The notes: generated by a model not told the origin, from the sequence alone. A DNA stretch of 17,742 nucleotides from RGIG1828 sp045536915 (GCA_045536915.1 JAZSOL010000182.1:1-17742); one strand, 5' to 3'; positions 6,906 to 14,607 are shown, counted from the stretch's first letter. Numbers and translations are program-made.

Positions 6906-8264
6906 ATGATAAACAGACAGGAAATGGCAGAAACCATCCATATGATCGACAGAGAACATCTCGATATCCGCACGGTTACCATGGGAATATCTCTTCTCGA
7001 CTGTGCTGATTCCAATGCAGAAAAATCTGCCGCTAAAATTTATGACAAAATCTGCAAAAAAGCAGAAAATCTTGTTTCAACAGGCGAATCTATTGAAAAA
7101 GAGCTTGGCATTCCAATCATAAATAAAAGAATCTCCGTAACGCCCATATCTCTCGTTGCGGCAGCCTCCGAATGCGAAAACTACCTACCTTTTGCAAAAG
7201 CTCTCGATAAAGCCGGCAAAAACGTTGGTGTTAACTTCATAGGCGGATTTTCCGCTCTTGTTCACAAGGGATTTACCGAATCCGATAAAAAGCTTATAAA
7301 TTCCATTCCTGAGGCTTTAAAGGAAACAGATATAGTTTGCTCATCCGTAAACGTTGGTTCCACCAAAACGGGTATCAATATGGATGCGGTTAAGCTTATG
7401 GGTAATGTTGTGAAAGATGCGGCAGAGCTTACAAAGGATTCCGACGGTTTCGGATGCGCAAAGCTTGTTATTTTCTGCAATGCGGTTGAAGATAACCCGT
7501 TTATGGCAGGTGCATTCCACGGAGTGGGTGAGCCTGAATGCGTTATAAACGTTGGTGTGAGCGGACCGGGTGTTGTTAAGCACGCTCTTGAAAAGGTTAG
7601 GGGAGAAGATTTCGGGGTTGTTGCCGAAACCGTTAAGAAAACCGCTTTTAAGGTTACGCGAATGGGTCAGCTCGTTGCTCTTGAAGCATCAAAGCGTCTC
7701 GGTGTGCCTTTTGGTATTGTTGACCTTTCTTTAGCGCCCACTCCCGCAGTTGGCGACAGTGTTGCATATATATTAGAAGAAATGGGTCTTGAAAAGTGCG
7801 GAACCCACGGCACAACAGCCGCTCTTGCGCTTCTCAACGATGCCGTTAAAAAGGGTGGTGTGTTTGCATCTTCCTATGTTGGCGGCTTAAGCGGTGCATT
7901 TATCCCCGTTAGCGAAGATGCCGGAATGATTGCAGCGGCAAAATGCGGTGCGCTTTCTCTTGAAAAACTTGAAGCCATGACTTGCGTATGCTCTGTTGGT
8001 CTTGATATGATTGTTGTTCCCGGCGATACAAAAGCAAGCACAATTTCGGCTATTATTGCAGATGAAGCGGCAATCGGTATGATTAATAATAAAACAACGG
8101 CTGTGAGAATTATTCCCGCTCCGGGCAAAAAAGTGGGCGATGTGGTTGAATTCGGCGGTCTTTTGGGAACAGGTCCCGTAATGGCGGTAAATGAGTATTC
8201 AAGCGATGATTTTATTGCCAGAGGCGGAAGGATTCCTGCTCCGATTCACAGTCTCAGAAACTAA
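6906..8264 (+). CDS. UPF0210 (DUF711) family protein, 'PFL family'
   Basis: The 452-residue soluble protein belongs to a widespread family of unknown activity, annotated as PFL family because its known structure (S. pneumoniae SP_0239) has a glycyl-radical-enzyme-like barrel. Recognisable stretches are the opening HLDIRTVTMGISLLDCADS, the glycine-rich NFIGGFSALVHKG, SVNVGSTKTGINMDAV, FCNAVEDNPFMAGAFHG, INVGVSGPGVV and GLLGTGPVMAVN. I see no conserved C-terminal glycyl-radical loop, so radical chemistry should not be assumed. GGGGTGG before the ATG supports the start. It is coupled to the ACT protein upstream, and the RNase M5-like gene starts 10 bases after its stop codon. A regulator-enzyme pairing with the ACT protein is inference. 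Confidence 0.9.
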   Translation: MINRQEMAETIHMIDREHLDIRTVTMGISLLDCADSNAEKSAAKIYDKICKKAENLVSTGESIEKELGIPIINKRISVTPISLVAAASECENYLPFAKALDKAGKNVGVNFIGGFSALVHKGFTESDKKLINSIPEALKETDIVCSSVNVGSTKTGINMDAVKLMGNVVKDAAELTKDSDGFGCAKLVIFCNAVEDNPFMAGAFHGVGEPECVINVGVSGPGVVKHALEKVRGEDFGVVAETVKKTAFKVTRMGQLVALEASKRLGVPFGIVDLSLAPTPAVGDSVAYILEEMGLEKCGTHGTTAALALLNDAVKKGGVFASSYVGGLSGAFIPVSEDAGMIAAAKCGALSLEKLEAMTCVCSVGLDMIVVPGDTKASTISAIIADEAAIGMINNKTTAVRIIPAPGKKVGDVVEFGGLLGTGPVMAVNEYSSDDFIARGGRIPAPIHSLRN

Positions 8265-8274
8265 GGCGGAAAAT

Positions 8275-8871
8275 ATGATTAAGATAAAAGAAGCAATTGT
8301 TGTTGAGGGAAACTACGATAAAATAAAGCTTTCGCGCCTTGTTGACACAACAATAATAGTTACCGACGGATTTATGATATTCAAAAACAAAACACTAATG
8401 AAGCTCATCGGTACTATGGCAGACAAAAGAGGCGTTATCATCTTTACCGACAGCGACAGAGCCGGATTTCAGATACGAAACTACATAAAAAACGTTCTTC
8501 ACGGCAAAAACATAAAGCATGCTTATATTCCCGATGTGAAAGGAAAAGAACGCCGTAAAGATAAACCCTCTAAAGAAGGATTTCTCGGTGTTGAGGGGAT
8601 AAGCGATGAAATTATACTCGATGCACTTAAAAATGCCGTCACGATAGAAGATAATAATATAGAAGAAACACGAAAAATAACCAAAGCAGATTTGTGTGCA
8701 GATGGTATGAGCGGACTTGCCGACAGCCACATAAAACGTACCGGATTTTTAAAAAAACTCGGTCTTCCTGCGAGGATGTCGTCAAATATGATGCTTGATG
8801 TTTTGAATTCCGTGTATGGCTATGAAGAATATAAAAGACTCGTTGGCGAGTATATAAACAGCAAAAAATAA
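8275..8871 (+). CDS. rnmV: RNase M5-like Toprim nuclease with C-terminal extension (DUF4093-type)
   Basis: RNase M5 makes the final double cut that matures 5S rRNA in Firmicutes, using a Toprim catalytic domain that binds metal ions. The 198-residue protein opens IKEAIVVEGNYDK, with the Toprim glutamate at residue 11. FTDSDRAG supplies the DxD acidic pair at residues 59 and 61. A basic loop with KGKERRKDKPSKEGFLGVEG, a hallmark of the M5 subfamily, follows. The remaining 85 or so residues, including a helical tail with GLPARMSSNMMLDVLNSVYG, match the clostridial form with an extra domain. AAGGCGG at 8263-8269 fixes the ATG at 8275. A longer in-frame opening from 8191 would overlap the previous gene by 74 bases. 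The usual neighbour rsmA is missing. Confidence 0.85.
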   Translation: MIKIKEAIVVEGNYDKIKLSRLVDTTIIVTDGFMIFKNKTLMKLIGTMADKRGVIIFTDSDRAGFQIRNYIKNVLHGKNIKHAYIPDVKGKERRKDKPSKEGFLGVEGISDEIILDALKNAVTIEDNNIEETRKITKADLCADGMSGLADSHIKRTGFLKKLGLPARMSSNMMLDVLNSVYGYEEYKRLVGEYINSKK

Positions 8872-8888
8872 CCGAATAAAAGCGAAAA

Positions 8889-8927
8889 ACAAGCGGTTGC
8901 AGATGTGTGCAATTGCTTGTTTTTTTT
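8889..8927 (+). terminator. Strong intrinsic terminator after the RNase M5-like gene
   Basis: ACAAGCGGTTGCA (8889-8901) pairs over 13 bp with TGCAATTGCTTGT (8908-8920), with two G-U pairs and the loop GATGTG. A run of eight T (8920-8927) follows. An A-tract lies just upstream, so it could also work in the reverse direction. It ends the rlmB-to-RNase M5 transcription unit. Confidence 0.9.
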
Positions 8928-9328
8928 GAAAAATTCATTTTGAAAACGGAATTTGAATATTTGAAAAAACAGAGCAAATAACGCTATAACGTTTATAAAT
9001 TAAAAAACAAACGTTTTTTAATAAACGGAATATTGAGTATTTTGCGAATAAAACAAAGATTTTGGAGTATTTTCTATATATGGTACAAGTTATAAAATAG
9101 AAATACGAGATATTGGTAAAATCCCTTAATAAAATTTGTTGAGATTTTACAAAAATATTTCAATGCGTAACATTTCCGTAATTTTTGGGTAACAATAGAA
9201 TATAATGAGAAAAAGCCTAATTTATTAGGATTTGCGTAGGTTTACGGGATTTTACGCGGTGTTTTGGTGTCAGATAGTTATTTCGGAAAAAGTTTGGAGA
9301 AATTGCACATAGCTTTTTTGAAACAAAT
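8928..9328 (+). other. AT-rich non-coding region with several inverted repeats, possible structured leader
   Basis: No open frame here looks like a gene. It contains an imperfect AT-rich hairpin (8990-9027, two 7-bp arms with a 4-base bulge), a direct repeat of GAGTATTTT (near 9034 and 9066), a small hairpin CCTAA/TTAGG near 9216-9229, and a lone TATAAT at 9201-9206 without a good -35. GTAAAATC (9116-9123) pairs with GATTTTAC (9143-9150). The longer GTAAAATCCC (9116-9125) also pairs perfectly with GGGATTTTAC (9246-9255), so two mutually exclusive stems are possible. I recognise no known riboswitch class. The obvious promoter for the next gene lies downstream at 9329, so this region may instead hold protein-binding sites. 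Confidence 0.4.
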
Positions 9329-9357
9329 TTGACAAAATAAATTTAATAATTTAAAAT
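9329..9357 (+). promoter_or_regulatory. Sigma-A promoter of the 3D-domain protein gene
   Basis: TTGACA (9329-9334) and TAAAAT (9352-9357) are 17 bases apart, one mismatch from consensus overall. Transcription would begin near 9364, leaving about 40 bases of leader before the ATG at 9404. Confidence 0.75.
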
Positions 9358-9403
9358 ATACCCGTTAGTTAAAATCCTGCATTTTGATTTGGAGGTGGAA
9401 TTT

Positions 9404-10525
9404 ATGAAAGATAAAAAATCTGAAAATCAGATTAACAGTTTTATATCAAAGATTTTATCAAAGAAATGCAAATTGGCATCTGCATTAACAGTAATGTTTG
9501 TCTTTTCAATTGCAACCGCCTATGCTGCACCCCGTCAAAGCTTTGTGAGAATTGTTGACGGTGAATATGAAGTGTCCGGTTATTCGGACGGAACAACTGT
9601 TGGAGATTTGATAGACGAGCATGGCATTGATGTTACAAAATATGATGTTGTGTATCCAAGTGTGGACACTCAGCTTGCAAACGGTATGCTTGTTATGATA
9701 GACAGGCCGAAAAGAGTGAACCTTACCTGCGACGGTTACACTGTGTCATACTGGACCGATGCGGATAGCTTTTCTGAGTTTGTTGAAATGCATAGCATAG
9801 CATTTTCCGATGAAGATGTTGCAAATGTTGATTTGAATGCAAAGCTCGACTTCGACAATGATATTTCCATAACAAGAGTCAAAACAGTTGTGGAGGAAAT
9901 ACGCGAAGAAATACCATTTGAAACTAAATATGTCAACGACAGCACTCTGGCAAAAGGAAAAAGCGTTGTCAGAACCGAGGGTTCAAACGGCTCAAAAGTT
10001 GTTGAGGTTAAATCAGTTAGCCACGACGGATATGAAATTTCAAGAGAAATCATTTCCGAAAGAATCGAAAGCGAGCCCGTAGATAAGGTTGTTGCACTCG
10101 GAACAAAAGAAGCGGCAGTGAATAAATCGCTTTCATCATCGGCATCAGCTGCTGTGCAGTCAGGTTCCAACACCATAACCGTAAACGGTCAGGCATACAG
10201 CTATTCAAGAGTTATAACCTGTTCTGCCACTGCATATGACCTTTCATTTGAAAGCACGGGAAAAAGACCGGGAGATCCGTATTACGGCATAACAGCTTCC
10301 GGAACATATGCGAAAAAAGGTACTGTTGCGGTTGACCCGTCGGTTATTCCTCTCGGTACTAAAATGTACATTATGACACCGGACGGCAGTATCGTATACG
10401 GTCTTTGCACTGCGGAAGATACCGGCGGTGCAATAAAAGGAAATAAAGTTGATTTGTTCTACAACACAAGTGCCGAATGCAGACAGTTCGGCAGAAGAAA
10501 CGTTTTGGTTTATATACTTAAATAA
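9404..10525 (+). CDS. Secreted cell-wall protein with DUF348, G5 and C-terminal 3D domains (YabE/RpfB-like)
   Basis: This is a 373-residue exported protein, probably a peptidoglycan-active enzyme. A basic N-terminus (residues 1-23) leads into one hydrophobic segment, LASALTVMFVFSIATAYAAP (24-43), which is a signal peptide or anchor. One or two DUF348 repeats follow (about 46-160), then a G5 domain (about 160-236) with EEIPFETKYVNDSTLAKG. The C-terminal 3D domain (about 270-373) has SATAYD, VAVDPSVIPLGT, AEDTGGAIKGNKVDLF. Its three conserved aspartates are the likely catalytic residues of an MltA/RpfB-type fold that cleaves or remodels peptidoglycan. GGAGGTGG at 9391-9398 fixes the ATG at 9404; a TTG five codons upstream lies inside that ribosome site. 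YabE is a close relative, but I do not claim orthology. Confidence 0.9.
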   Translation: MKDKKSENQINSFISKILSKKCKLASALTVMFVFSIATAYAAPRQSFVRIVDGEYEVSGYSDGTTVGDLIDEHGIDVTKYDVVYPSVDTQLANGMLVMIDRPKRVNLTCDGYTVSYWTDADSFSEFVEMHSIAFSDEDVANVDLNAKLDFDNDISITRVKTVVEEIREEIPFETKYVNDSTLAKGKSVVRTEGSNGSKVVEVKSVSHDGYEISREIISERIESEPVDKVVALGTKEAAVNKSLSSSASAAVQSGSNTITVNGQAYSYSRVITCSATAYDLSFESTGKRPGDPYYGITASGTYAKKGTVAVDPSVIPLGTKMYIMTPDGSIVYGLCTAEDTGGAIKGNKVDLFYNTSAECRQFGRRNVLVYILK

Positions 10526-10536
10526 TAAACTAACAG

Positions 10537-10566
10537 GCTGCAGCAAAAATCATTTTTTGCTGCAGC
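10537..10566. terminator. Shared hairpin between converging genes
   Basis: GCTGCAGCAAAAA (10537-10549) pairs with TTTTTGCTGCAGC (10554-10566) around the loop TCAT, a perfect 13-bp stem. It lies 11 bases beyond the 3D-protein stop and overlaps the 3' end of minus-strand ylbJ, whose TGA stop sits in the loop. There is no clean U-tract on either side, so it may be a bidirectional terminator of moderate strength or an mRNA 3' stabiliser. Confidence 0.65.
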
Positions 10567-11620
10567 TTATTCTTTGCATAAAAACATATAAAATAAAAAT
10601 CACAACAGTAAAAACAAACGAAATAAAAATCAGATTATGCTCAGTGGCAACCGGACGTATGTGAATAAATGTTTTGTAGGCAAAACCCAAAAAAAAGGAA
10701 ACGGCAGCCTGAATAAATTTGGCGGCAATGAATCTGCTGATTTTTATTTGAGGAGGCAAAACCGATTTCACCTGCAAAATAACAGATATTCCGCTCCACG
10801 AAACCGTTGCGCAAAGAAAGGCAAAAGAAAATGCAGTTTTTGGTAAAGCCGATATCATAGCAGAGGCAACGGAAATTTCAAAAACGGAATACACATATGC
10901 TTCAAGCATAAAGAAGTTCTGATATTCAGTGTGATTTAATATGCCAAAAAGAAATAGAATAATGATTTTGCATATAACAACTGTGCACACAATAAATCCG
11001 CCAATATTTATAATTGCAGTTACCGCACTTTTAACGCAGTTGCAAAAATCTGTTTTTTCTGCGGGGTGCGAATAAGAAAAATTGTGTTTTTCGCTGTGTG
11101 TTTTCTTTCCGGAAAAGAAAGCATATAATATGGCAGATGCGGTTTGTATGCAGTAAATTGCAATTCCGTCGGCGGTGTTTTTCAGCATACTTGTTCCGAT
11201 TGCCGAAATAACAAACAGAGGTCCGGCATTATTGGTAAAGCATATTAATCTGTGCGCTTCGCTTTGGGATATTGCTGAGCTTTTGAGTAAGTCCGCTGTG
11301 CATAATGCTCCGGAGGGGTAGCCGCAAAAAAGCGAACATATAAAAACTTTGATTCCGTTTTTTCCGGTTTTTATAATTCTGCCTATAACCGGACCAAGCG
11401 CTTTTGCAATAAGCTCCATTGTTTCCGATGAGCTTAAGTATTTTGAAAGAACAAGATAAGGAAACAGTGAAGGAATCAGAACAGTGCACCACATGGTAAC
11501 GGTTTTTAAAATTTCGTCTTTGATTTCGGTGTGGTTGGCAATGAGCGAATATATTATTATTGCATACAAAGCTGCGGTTATGTATGTTTTTTTTGCTTTT
11601 ATATTCTTCACCCCCTTCAT
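10550..11620 (-). CDS. ylbJ: Sporulation integral membrane protein YlbJ
   Basis: The roughly 357-residue protein is very hydrophobic, with about eight to ten membrane segments. It carries the YlbJ hallmark CGYPSGALCTADLLKS, then SEAHRLICFTNNAGPLFVISAIGTSML, where the NNAGPLF stretch is diagnostic. In B. subtilis ylbJ is a sigma-E gene made in the mother cell and needed for a normal spore cortex; its relatives belong to the nucleoside-recognition (Gate) superfamily. The start is uncertain. ATG at 11620 and GTG at 11626 are in frame, but neither has a ribosome site. The only good one, AAGGGGGTG (11617-11609), lies inside the frame and points at an ATA codon (11602). The gene faces away from yqfC with only 64 bases between the two chosen starts, and its 3' end enters the convergent hairpin. 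Confidence 0.9.
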   Translation of the reverse strand: MKGVKNIKAKKTYITAALYAIIIYSLIANHTEIKDEILKTVTMWCTVLIPSLFPYLVLSKYLSSSETMELIAKALGPVIGRIIKTGKNGIKVFICSLFCGYPSGALCTADLLKSSAISQSEAHRLICFTNNAGPLFVISAIGTSMLKNTADGIAIYCIQTASAILYAFFSGKKTHSEKHNFSYSHPAEKTDFCNCVKSAVTAIINIGGFIVCTVVICKIIILFLFGILNHTEYQNFFMLEAYVYSVFEISVASAMISALPKTAFSFAFLCATVSWSGISVILQVKSVLPPQIKISRFIAAKFIQAAVSFFLGFAYKTFIHIRPVATEHNLIFISFVFTVVIFILYVFMQRISCSKK

Positions 11621-11684
11621 TATCACACATAATTAATTATATTATTACATAAAAATAAATAGTATGATAAAGGGTGTGAATTTT

Positions 11685-11933
11685 TTGAATCCTGACTTGA
11701 ATTCAATTGTTGACTACAGATATAAGCTCATTTTTTGCAATGATGAACTAAGAATAAAAGGCGATTATGAAATAACCGACTATGAAAATGATGTGGTCAT
11801 ATTAAAATGCGCAGGAGACAATATCTGCATACGCGGAATTGAATTAAACATAAATTTGCTAAGTGCCGATGAAATATGTATTAGCGGCAAGCTTGCCGAC
11901 ATTTCTTTTAAATATAAGGAGGCATTTGAGTGA
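11685..11933 (+). CDS. yqfC: Sporulation protein YqfC (YabP/YqfC family)
   Basis: The small protein (82 residues from this start) consists of beta-strand-rich sequence such as YKLIFCNDELRIKGDYEITDY, then VVILKCAGDNICIRGIELNI and ADEICISGKLADISFKY. The IRG...EICISGKL ending is typical of the YabP/YqfC family. In B. subtilis it is made under sigma-E in the mother cell during spore formation; its mechanism is unclear. I chose TTG at 11685 because AAAGGGTG (11669-11676) is spaced 8 bases before it. An in-frame ATG at 11664 would add seven residues but has no ribosome site. The N-terminus is shorter than in most relatives. The stop overlaps the yqfD start by four bases (GTGA), so the two are translationally coupled. 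Confidence 0.82.
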   Translation: MNPDLNSIVDYRYKLIFCNDELRIKGDYEITDYENDVVILKCAGDNICIRGIELNINLLSADEICISGKLADISFKYKEAFE

Positions 11934-13105
11934 GCTGGCATATTATCGGGTACGGCCGCTACAGAGTATGCGGCGGTGATTTGTTTTCTTTTCTCAACGA
12001 ATGCAGACATTCGGGAGTTGAACTGAGAAATATTTATTCCGAAAACGGAGCCACGGTTCTTGAAATCAAAAATTCAGATTTCATAAAATGCACAGGTATT
12101 GCAGAAAAAAACAGGGTAAAGCTCATTTTGTGCGGAAACTATGGATTAACATCATTAATCAGAGCCTACAGCAAAAGAAAAGTTGCATTTTTTGCATTTT
12201 CGGTAATGTTTGTTTTGTTTTGCCTGAATTTTTGTTTTGTTTCAAAAATAACAGTTGTGGGAAATGTTAGCCTTACCCGTGCGCAGGTTATTGAGATTTT
12301 AAAAAAAAGCGGAGTGAAATACGGCACCTTTGCATTTTTTCTTGACCAGAGGGCAGTGCAGAAAAGCATAGTTGAAAACTGCGATCGCATTTCGTGGGCA
12401 TGGGTTGAAATAAAAGGTACTCACGCTAAAGTTGAAATCCGCGAGAAAATACCAATGCCCGAGCTTTTTGACAAAGATTTTGCCTGCAATATAATTGCAT
12501 CGAATGAGGGAGTTATAACCAGAGCGATATCGGCCGGAGGAATTTTGTATGCAAAAGTGGGGACGTATGTGAGAAAAGGCGACCTTCTGATTGGCGGAGT
12601 GTATGATTCAACGGAGGTTTCGCCGGTTCGTTTTATCCACGCAAGCGGAGAAGTTCTTGCTCGCACGTCCTACACCGCCGAGGATGATTTCAAATGCTCA
12701 TACATAAAATATTCAAATGCAGAAAAAACTAAAACAGCGTGGGGAATAAGAATAGGAAATCTGCTTATCGGAAAGAAAATTCCACCAAAAAATGTCTTAT
12801 TAATAAATGACACCGAAAAAAAGCTGAAAATATTTGGTGAATTTTATTTACCTTTGGCATTTACAAAAACAAAATATTGTGAGATAATAGAAGAAAAACG
12901 TGTGATGAGTGAAGCTCAGGTGCAAAAGCTTGCAACAGAAGAACTCACTGCCAGATTAAAGTTTGTGATTCCTTTAGGGGCGGCTGTAGATAATTGCGAT
13001 AAAGAGATAACCCGCAATCCCGACGGTAGTTTTCACGTCAGAGTGACGCTTGAGTGCACTGAAAATATCGGTGTGGAATCGCCGATAGAATTTGCTCAGG
13101 AATGA
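11930..13105 (+). CDS. yqfD: Sporulation protein YqfD
   Basis: The 391-residue protein has a small N-terminal cytoplasmic domain (about 1-80) and a single membrane segment VAFFAFSVMFVLFCLNFCFV (about 84-103). A large extracytoplasmic part follows, with ITVVGNVSLTRAQVIEILKKSGVKYGTF and AWVEIKGTHAKVEIREKIPMP, a POTRA/FtsQ-like pattern seen in YqfD. A beta-rich region with GVITRAISAGGILYAKVGTYVRKGDLLIGG resembles a lipoyl-like hybrid fold. In B. subtilis, YqfD is a sigma-E mother-cell protein required for sporulation. The GTG start at 11930 is backed by AAGGAGG (11916-11922) at a spacing of 7, and overlaps the yqfC stop. phoH begins 15 bases downstream. Length is normal for the family. Confidence 0.93.
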   Translation: MSWHIIGYGRYRVCGGDLFSFLNECRHSGVELRNIYSENGATVLEIKNSDFIKCTGIAEKNRVKLILCGNYGLTSLIRAYSKRKVAFFAFSVMFVLFCLNFCFVSKITVVGNVSLTRAQVIEILKKSGVKYGTFAFFLDQRAVQKSIVENCDRISWAWVEIKGTHAKVEIREKIPMPELFDKDFACNIIASNEGVITRAISAGGILYAKVGTYVRKGDLLIGGVYDSTEVSPVRFIHASGEVLARTSYTAEDDFKCSYIKYSNAEKTKTAWGIRIGNLLIGKKIPPKNVLLINDTEKKLKIFGEFYLPLAFTKTKYCEIIEEKRVMSEAQVQKLATEELTARLKFVIPLGAAVDNCDKEITRNPDGSFHVRVTLECTENIGVESPIEFAQE

Positions 13106-13120
13106 TATGGAGGTAGGATT

Positions 13121-14110
13121 TTGGAAAAAGTACTTGAGTTATCCGATATGGAGAAGGTTATATCCGTATTCGGAGAATTTGACAAAAATATAAATAAAAT
13201 TAAAAAGGAATTTTCGGTTTCGGTTATAAACCGCGACACGGTTATTAAAATTATTGGCGAGCCCGAAGATGTGGTTAAAGCGGAAACGGTTATTTCAAGC
13301 CTTTCAAAGCTTCTTGATTCGGGCGATGCAATAACAGACCAGAATCTTTCATATGCAATAGATATGGCAAAAGACGGAATAGACGAAGGCATTCTCTACG
13401 GTAAAGACGTTATCTGCATCACTGCAAAGGGCAAACCGCTGAAAAGCAAAACCCTGGGTCAGAAAAATTATGTTGAAGCAATTAAAAACAACACGATAAC
13501 TTTCGGAATCGGTCCTGCAGGTACGGGAAAAACATACCTTGCGGTTGCTATGGCTGTTAAGGAGTTCAAAGCAAAAAACGTGAGCCGTATTATTCTCACA
13601 AGGCCCGCCGTTGAAGCAGGGGAGAAGCTCGGCTTTTTGCCCGGCGATTTGCAAAATAAGGTAGACCCTTACTTAAGACCGCTTTATGATGCACTCTACG
13701 AAATGTTTGGAGCAGAAACCTATGCCCGCCTTGCCGAGAGAGGTTCAATTGAGGTGGCGCCCCTTGCCTATATGAGAGGGCGTACCCTTGACGACAGCTT
13801 CATTATTCTCGACGAAGCGCAAAATACTACCCCTGAGCAGATGAAAATGTTTCTGACACGTATCGGCTTTAATTCAAAAGCCATAGTTACCGGCGATATC
13901 ACTCAGATGGATTTGCCCGACGGCAAAAAATCCGGACTCAAAGATGTTATAGGTGTACTCAAAAATATTGAAGATATTGCATTTTGTTTCCTTAGCGAAA
14001 AAGACGTTGTGCGTCACCGCCTTGTTCAGCAGATTATTAAAGCATATGAAAAAAGAGACGAACGAAAAGAGCGGTATAAGGAAAAAGATAAAAAATCACG
14101 GGAGAGATAA
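13121..14110 (+). CDS. phoH: PhoH-like ATPase with N-terminal KH-like domain
   Basis: The 329-residue protein begins with a KH-like RNA-binding region (about 1-65, with VIKIIGEPEDVVKAE). The PhoH P-loop ATPase follows: Walker A GPAGTGKT (131-138), then TRPAVEAGEKLGFLPGDL, the Walker B SFIILDEAQNTTPEQMKMFLTR (about 227-248), and GDITQMDLP. The family resembles the ATPase half of RNA helicases. Its location beside ybeY and era in most bacteria links it to rRNA processing, although its substrate is not settled. The TTG start at 13121 is supported by GGAGGT (13109-13114). The basic, lysine-rich C-terminal tail (about the last 25 residues) may contact RNA. In B. subtilis yqfF (pgpH) lies between phoH and ybeY; here the ybeY start comes 3 bases after the phoH stop. 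Confidence 0.95.
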   Translation: MEKVLELSDMEKVISVFGEFDKNINKIKKEFSVSVINRDTVIKIIGEPEDVVKAETVISSLSKLLDSGDAITDQNLSYAIDMAKDGIDEGILYGKDVICITAKGKPLKSKTLGQKNYVEAIKNNTITFGIGPAGTGKTYLAVAMAVKEFKAKNVSRIILTRPAVEAGEKLGFLPGDLQNKVDPYLRPLYDALYEMFGAETYARLAERGSIEVAPLAYMRGRTLDDSFIILDEAQNTTPEQMKMFLTRIGFNSKAIVTGDITQMDLPDGKKSGLKDVIGVLKNIEDIAFCFLSEKDVVRHRLVQQIIKAYEKRDERKERYKEKDKKSRER

Positions 14111-14113
14111 AAA

Positions 14114-14596
14114 GTGAATCACGAAATCTATATAGAAGATGCAAGAGAAAATCCTTCTCTTTCAGAGGAAGCGGAAGATTTTATCAAAAAGGTTATAGCA
14201 GAAACCTTAAAATCCGAAAACGTCAAAACCGATTGCTTTGTCAGCGTAACGGTTGTTGACCCTGAAGAAATAAAAGAAATCAATAATGAACACAGAAGCA
14301 TCGATTCCGTTACGGATGTTTTGTCGTTTCCGGTTGTGAACCTTCTTGAAGGTGAGGAAGAAAATGCCGGAGACTACTATGAGGGCAGGCTCATTTTGGG
14401 TGATGTTGTTTTGTGTGCCGAAAGAGCAAAAGAGCAGAGCGAAGAATTCGGCCACAGCTTAGAGCGTGAAATTGGCTACCTTACCTGCCATTCGATTTTG
14501 CATCTTATAGGCTATGACCACGAAACCGAAGAAGAACGTGAAGTAATGCGTGAAAAAGAAGAAGCGGTTATGAAGGTTCTTGAACTCAGAAGATAA
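14114..14596 (+). CDS. ybeY: Endoribonuclease YbeY (rRNA maturation factor)
   Basis: This single-strand metallo-endoribonuclease takes part in 16S rRNA 3'-end maturation and ribosome quality control. The 160-residue protein has the zinc-binding motif CHSILHLIGYDHE, with histidines 126, 130 and 136 as the three ligands. The upstream family motif SVTDVLSFP (65-73) and the strand LILGDVVLC are also present. The residue after the first histidine is serine where glycine is usual (HGxLHLxGYDH), a mild change away from the metal ligands. The GTG start at 14114 has GGGAG (14100-14104) nine bases upstream, inside the end of phoH, so translation is likely coupled. era follows after 11 bases. Activity is inferred from the family. 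Confidence 0.95.
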   Translation: MNHEIYIEDARENPSLSEEAEDFIKKVIAETLKSENVKTDCFVSVTVVDPEEIKEINNEHRSIDSVTDVLSFPVVNLLEGEEENAGDYYEGRLILGDVVLCAERAKEQSEEFGHSLEREIGYLTCHSILHLIGYDHETEEEREVMREKEEAVMKVLELRR

Positions 14597-14607
14597 GGAG
14601 ACTAACA

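Noticed and set aside
8930..9403. c-di-AMP (ydaO) or c-di-GMP riboswitch before the 3D-domain gene
   Set aside because: These were suspected because such wall-enzyme genes are often controlled by them, but I could not find the conserved core sequences of either class. Only unassigned inverted repeats remain.
11540..11570. Sigma-E-like promoter for yqfC (GAATATA...CATACAAA on the plus strand inside ylbJ)
   Set aside because: The spacing between the boxes is about 9-10 bases, while sigma-E promoters need roughly 13-15, and it lies within ylbJ coding sequence.
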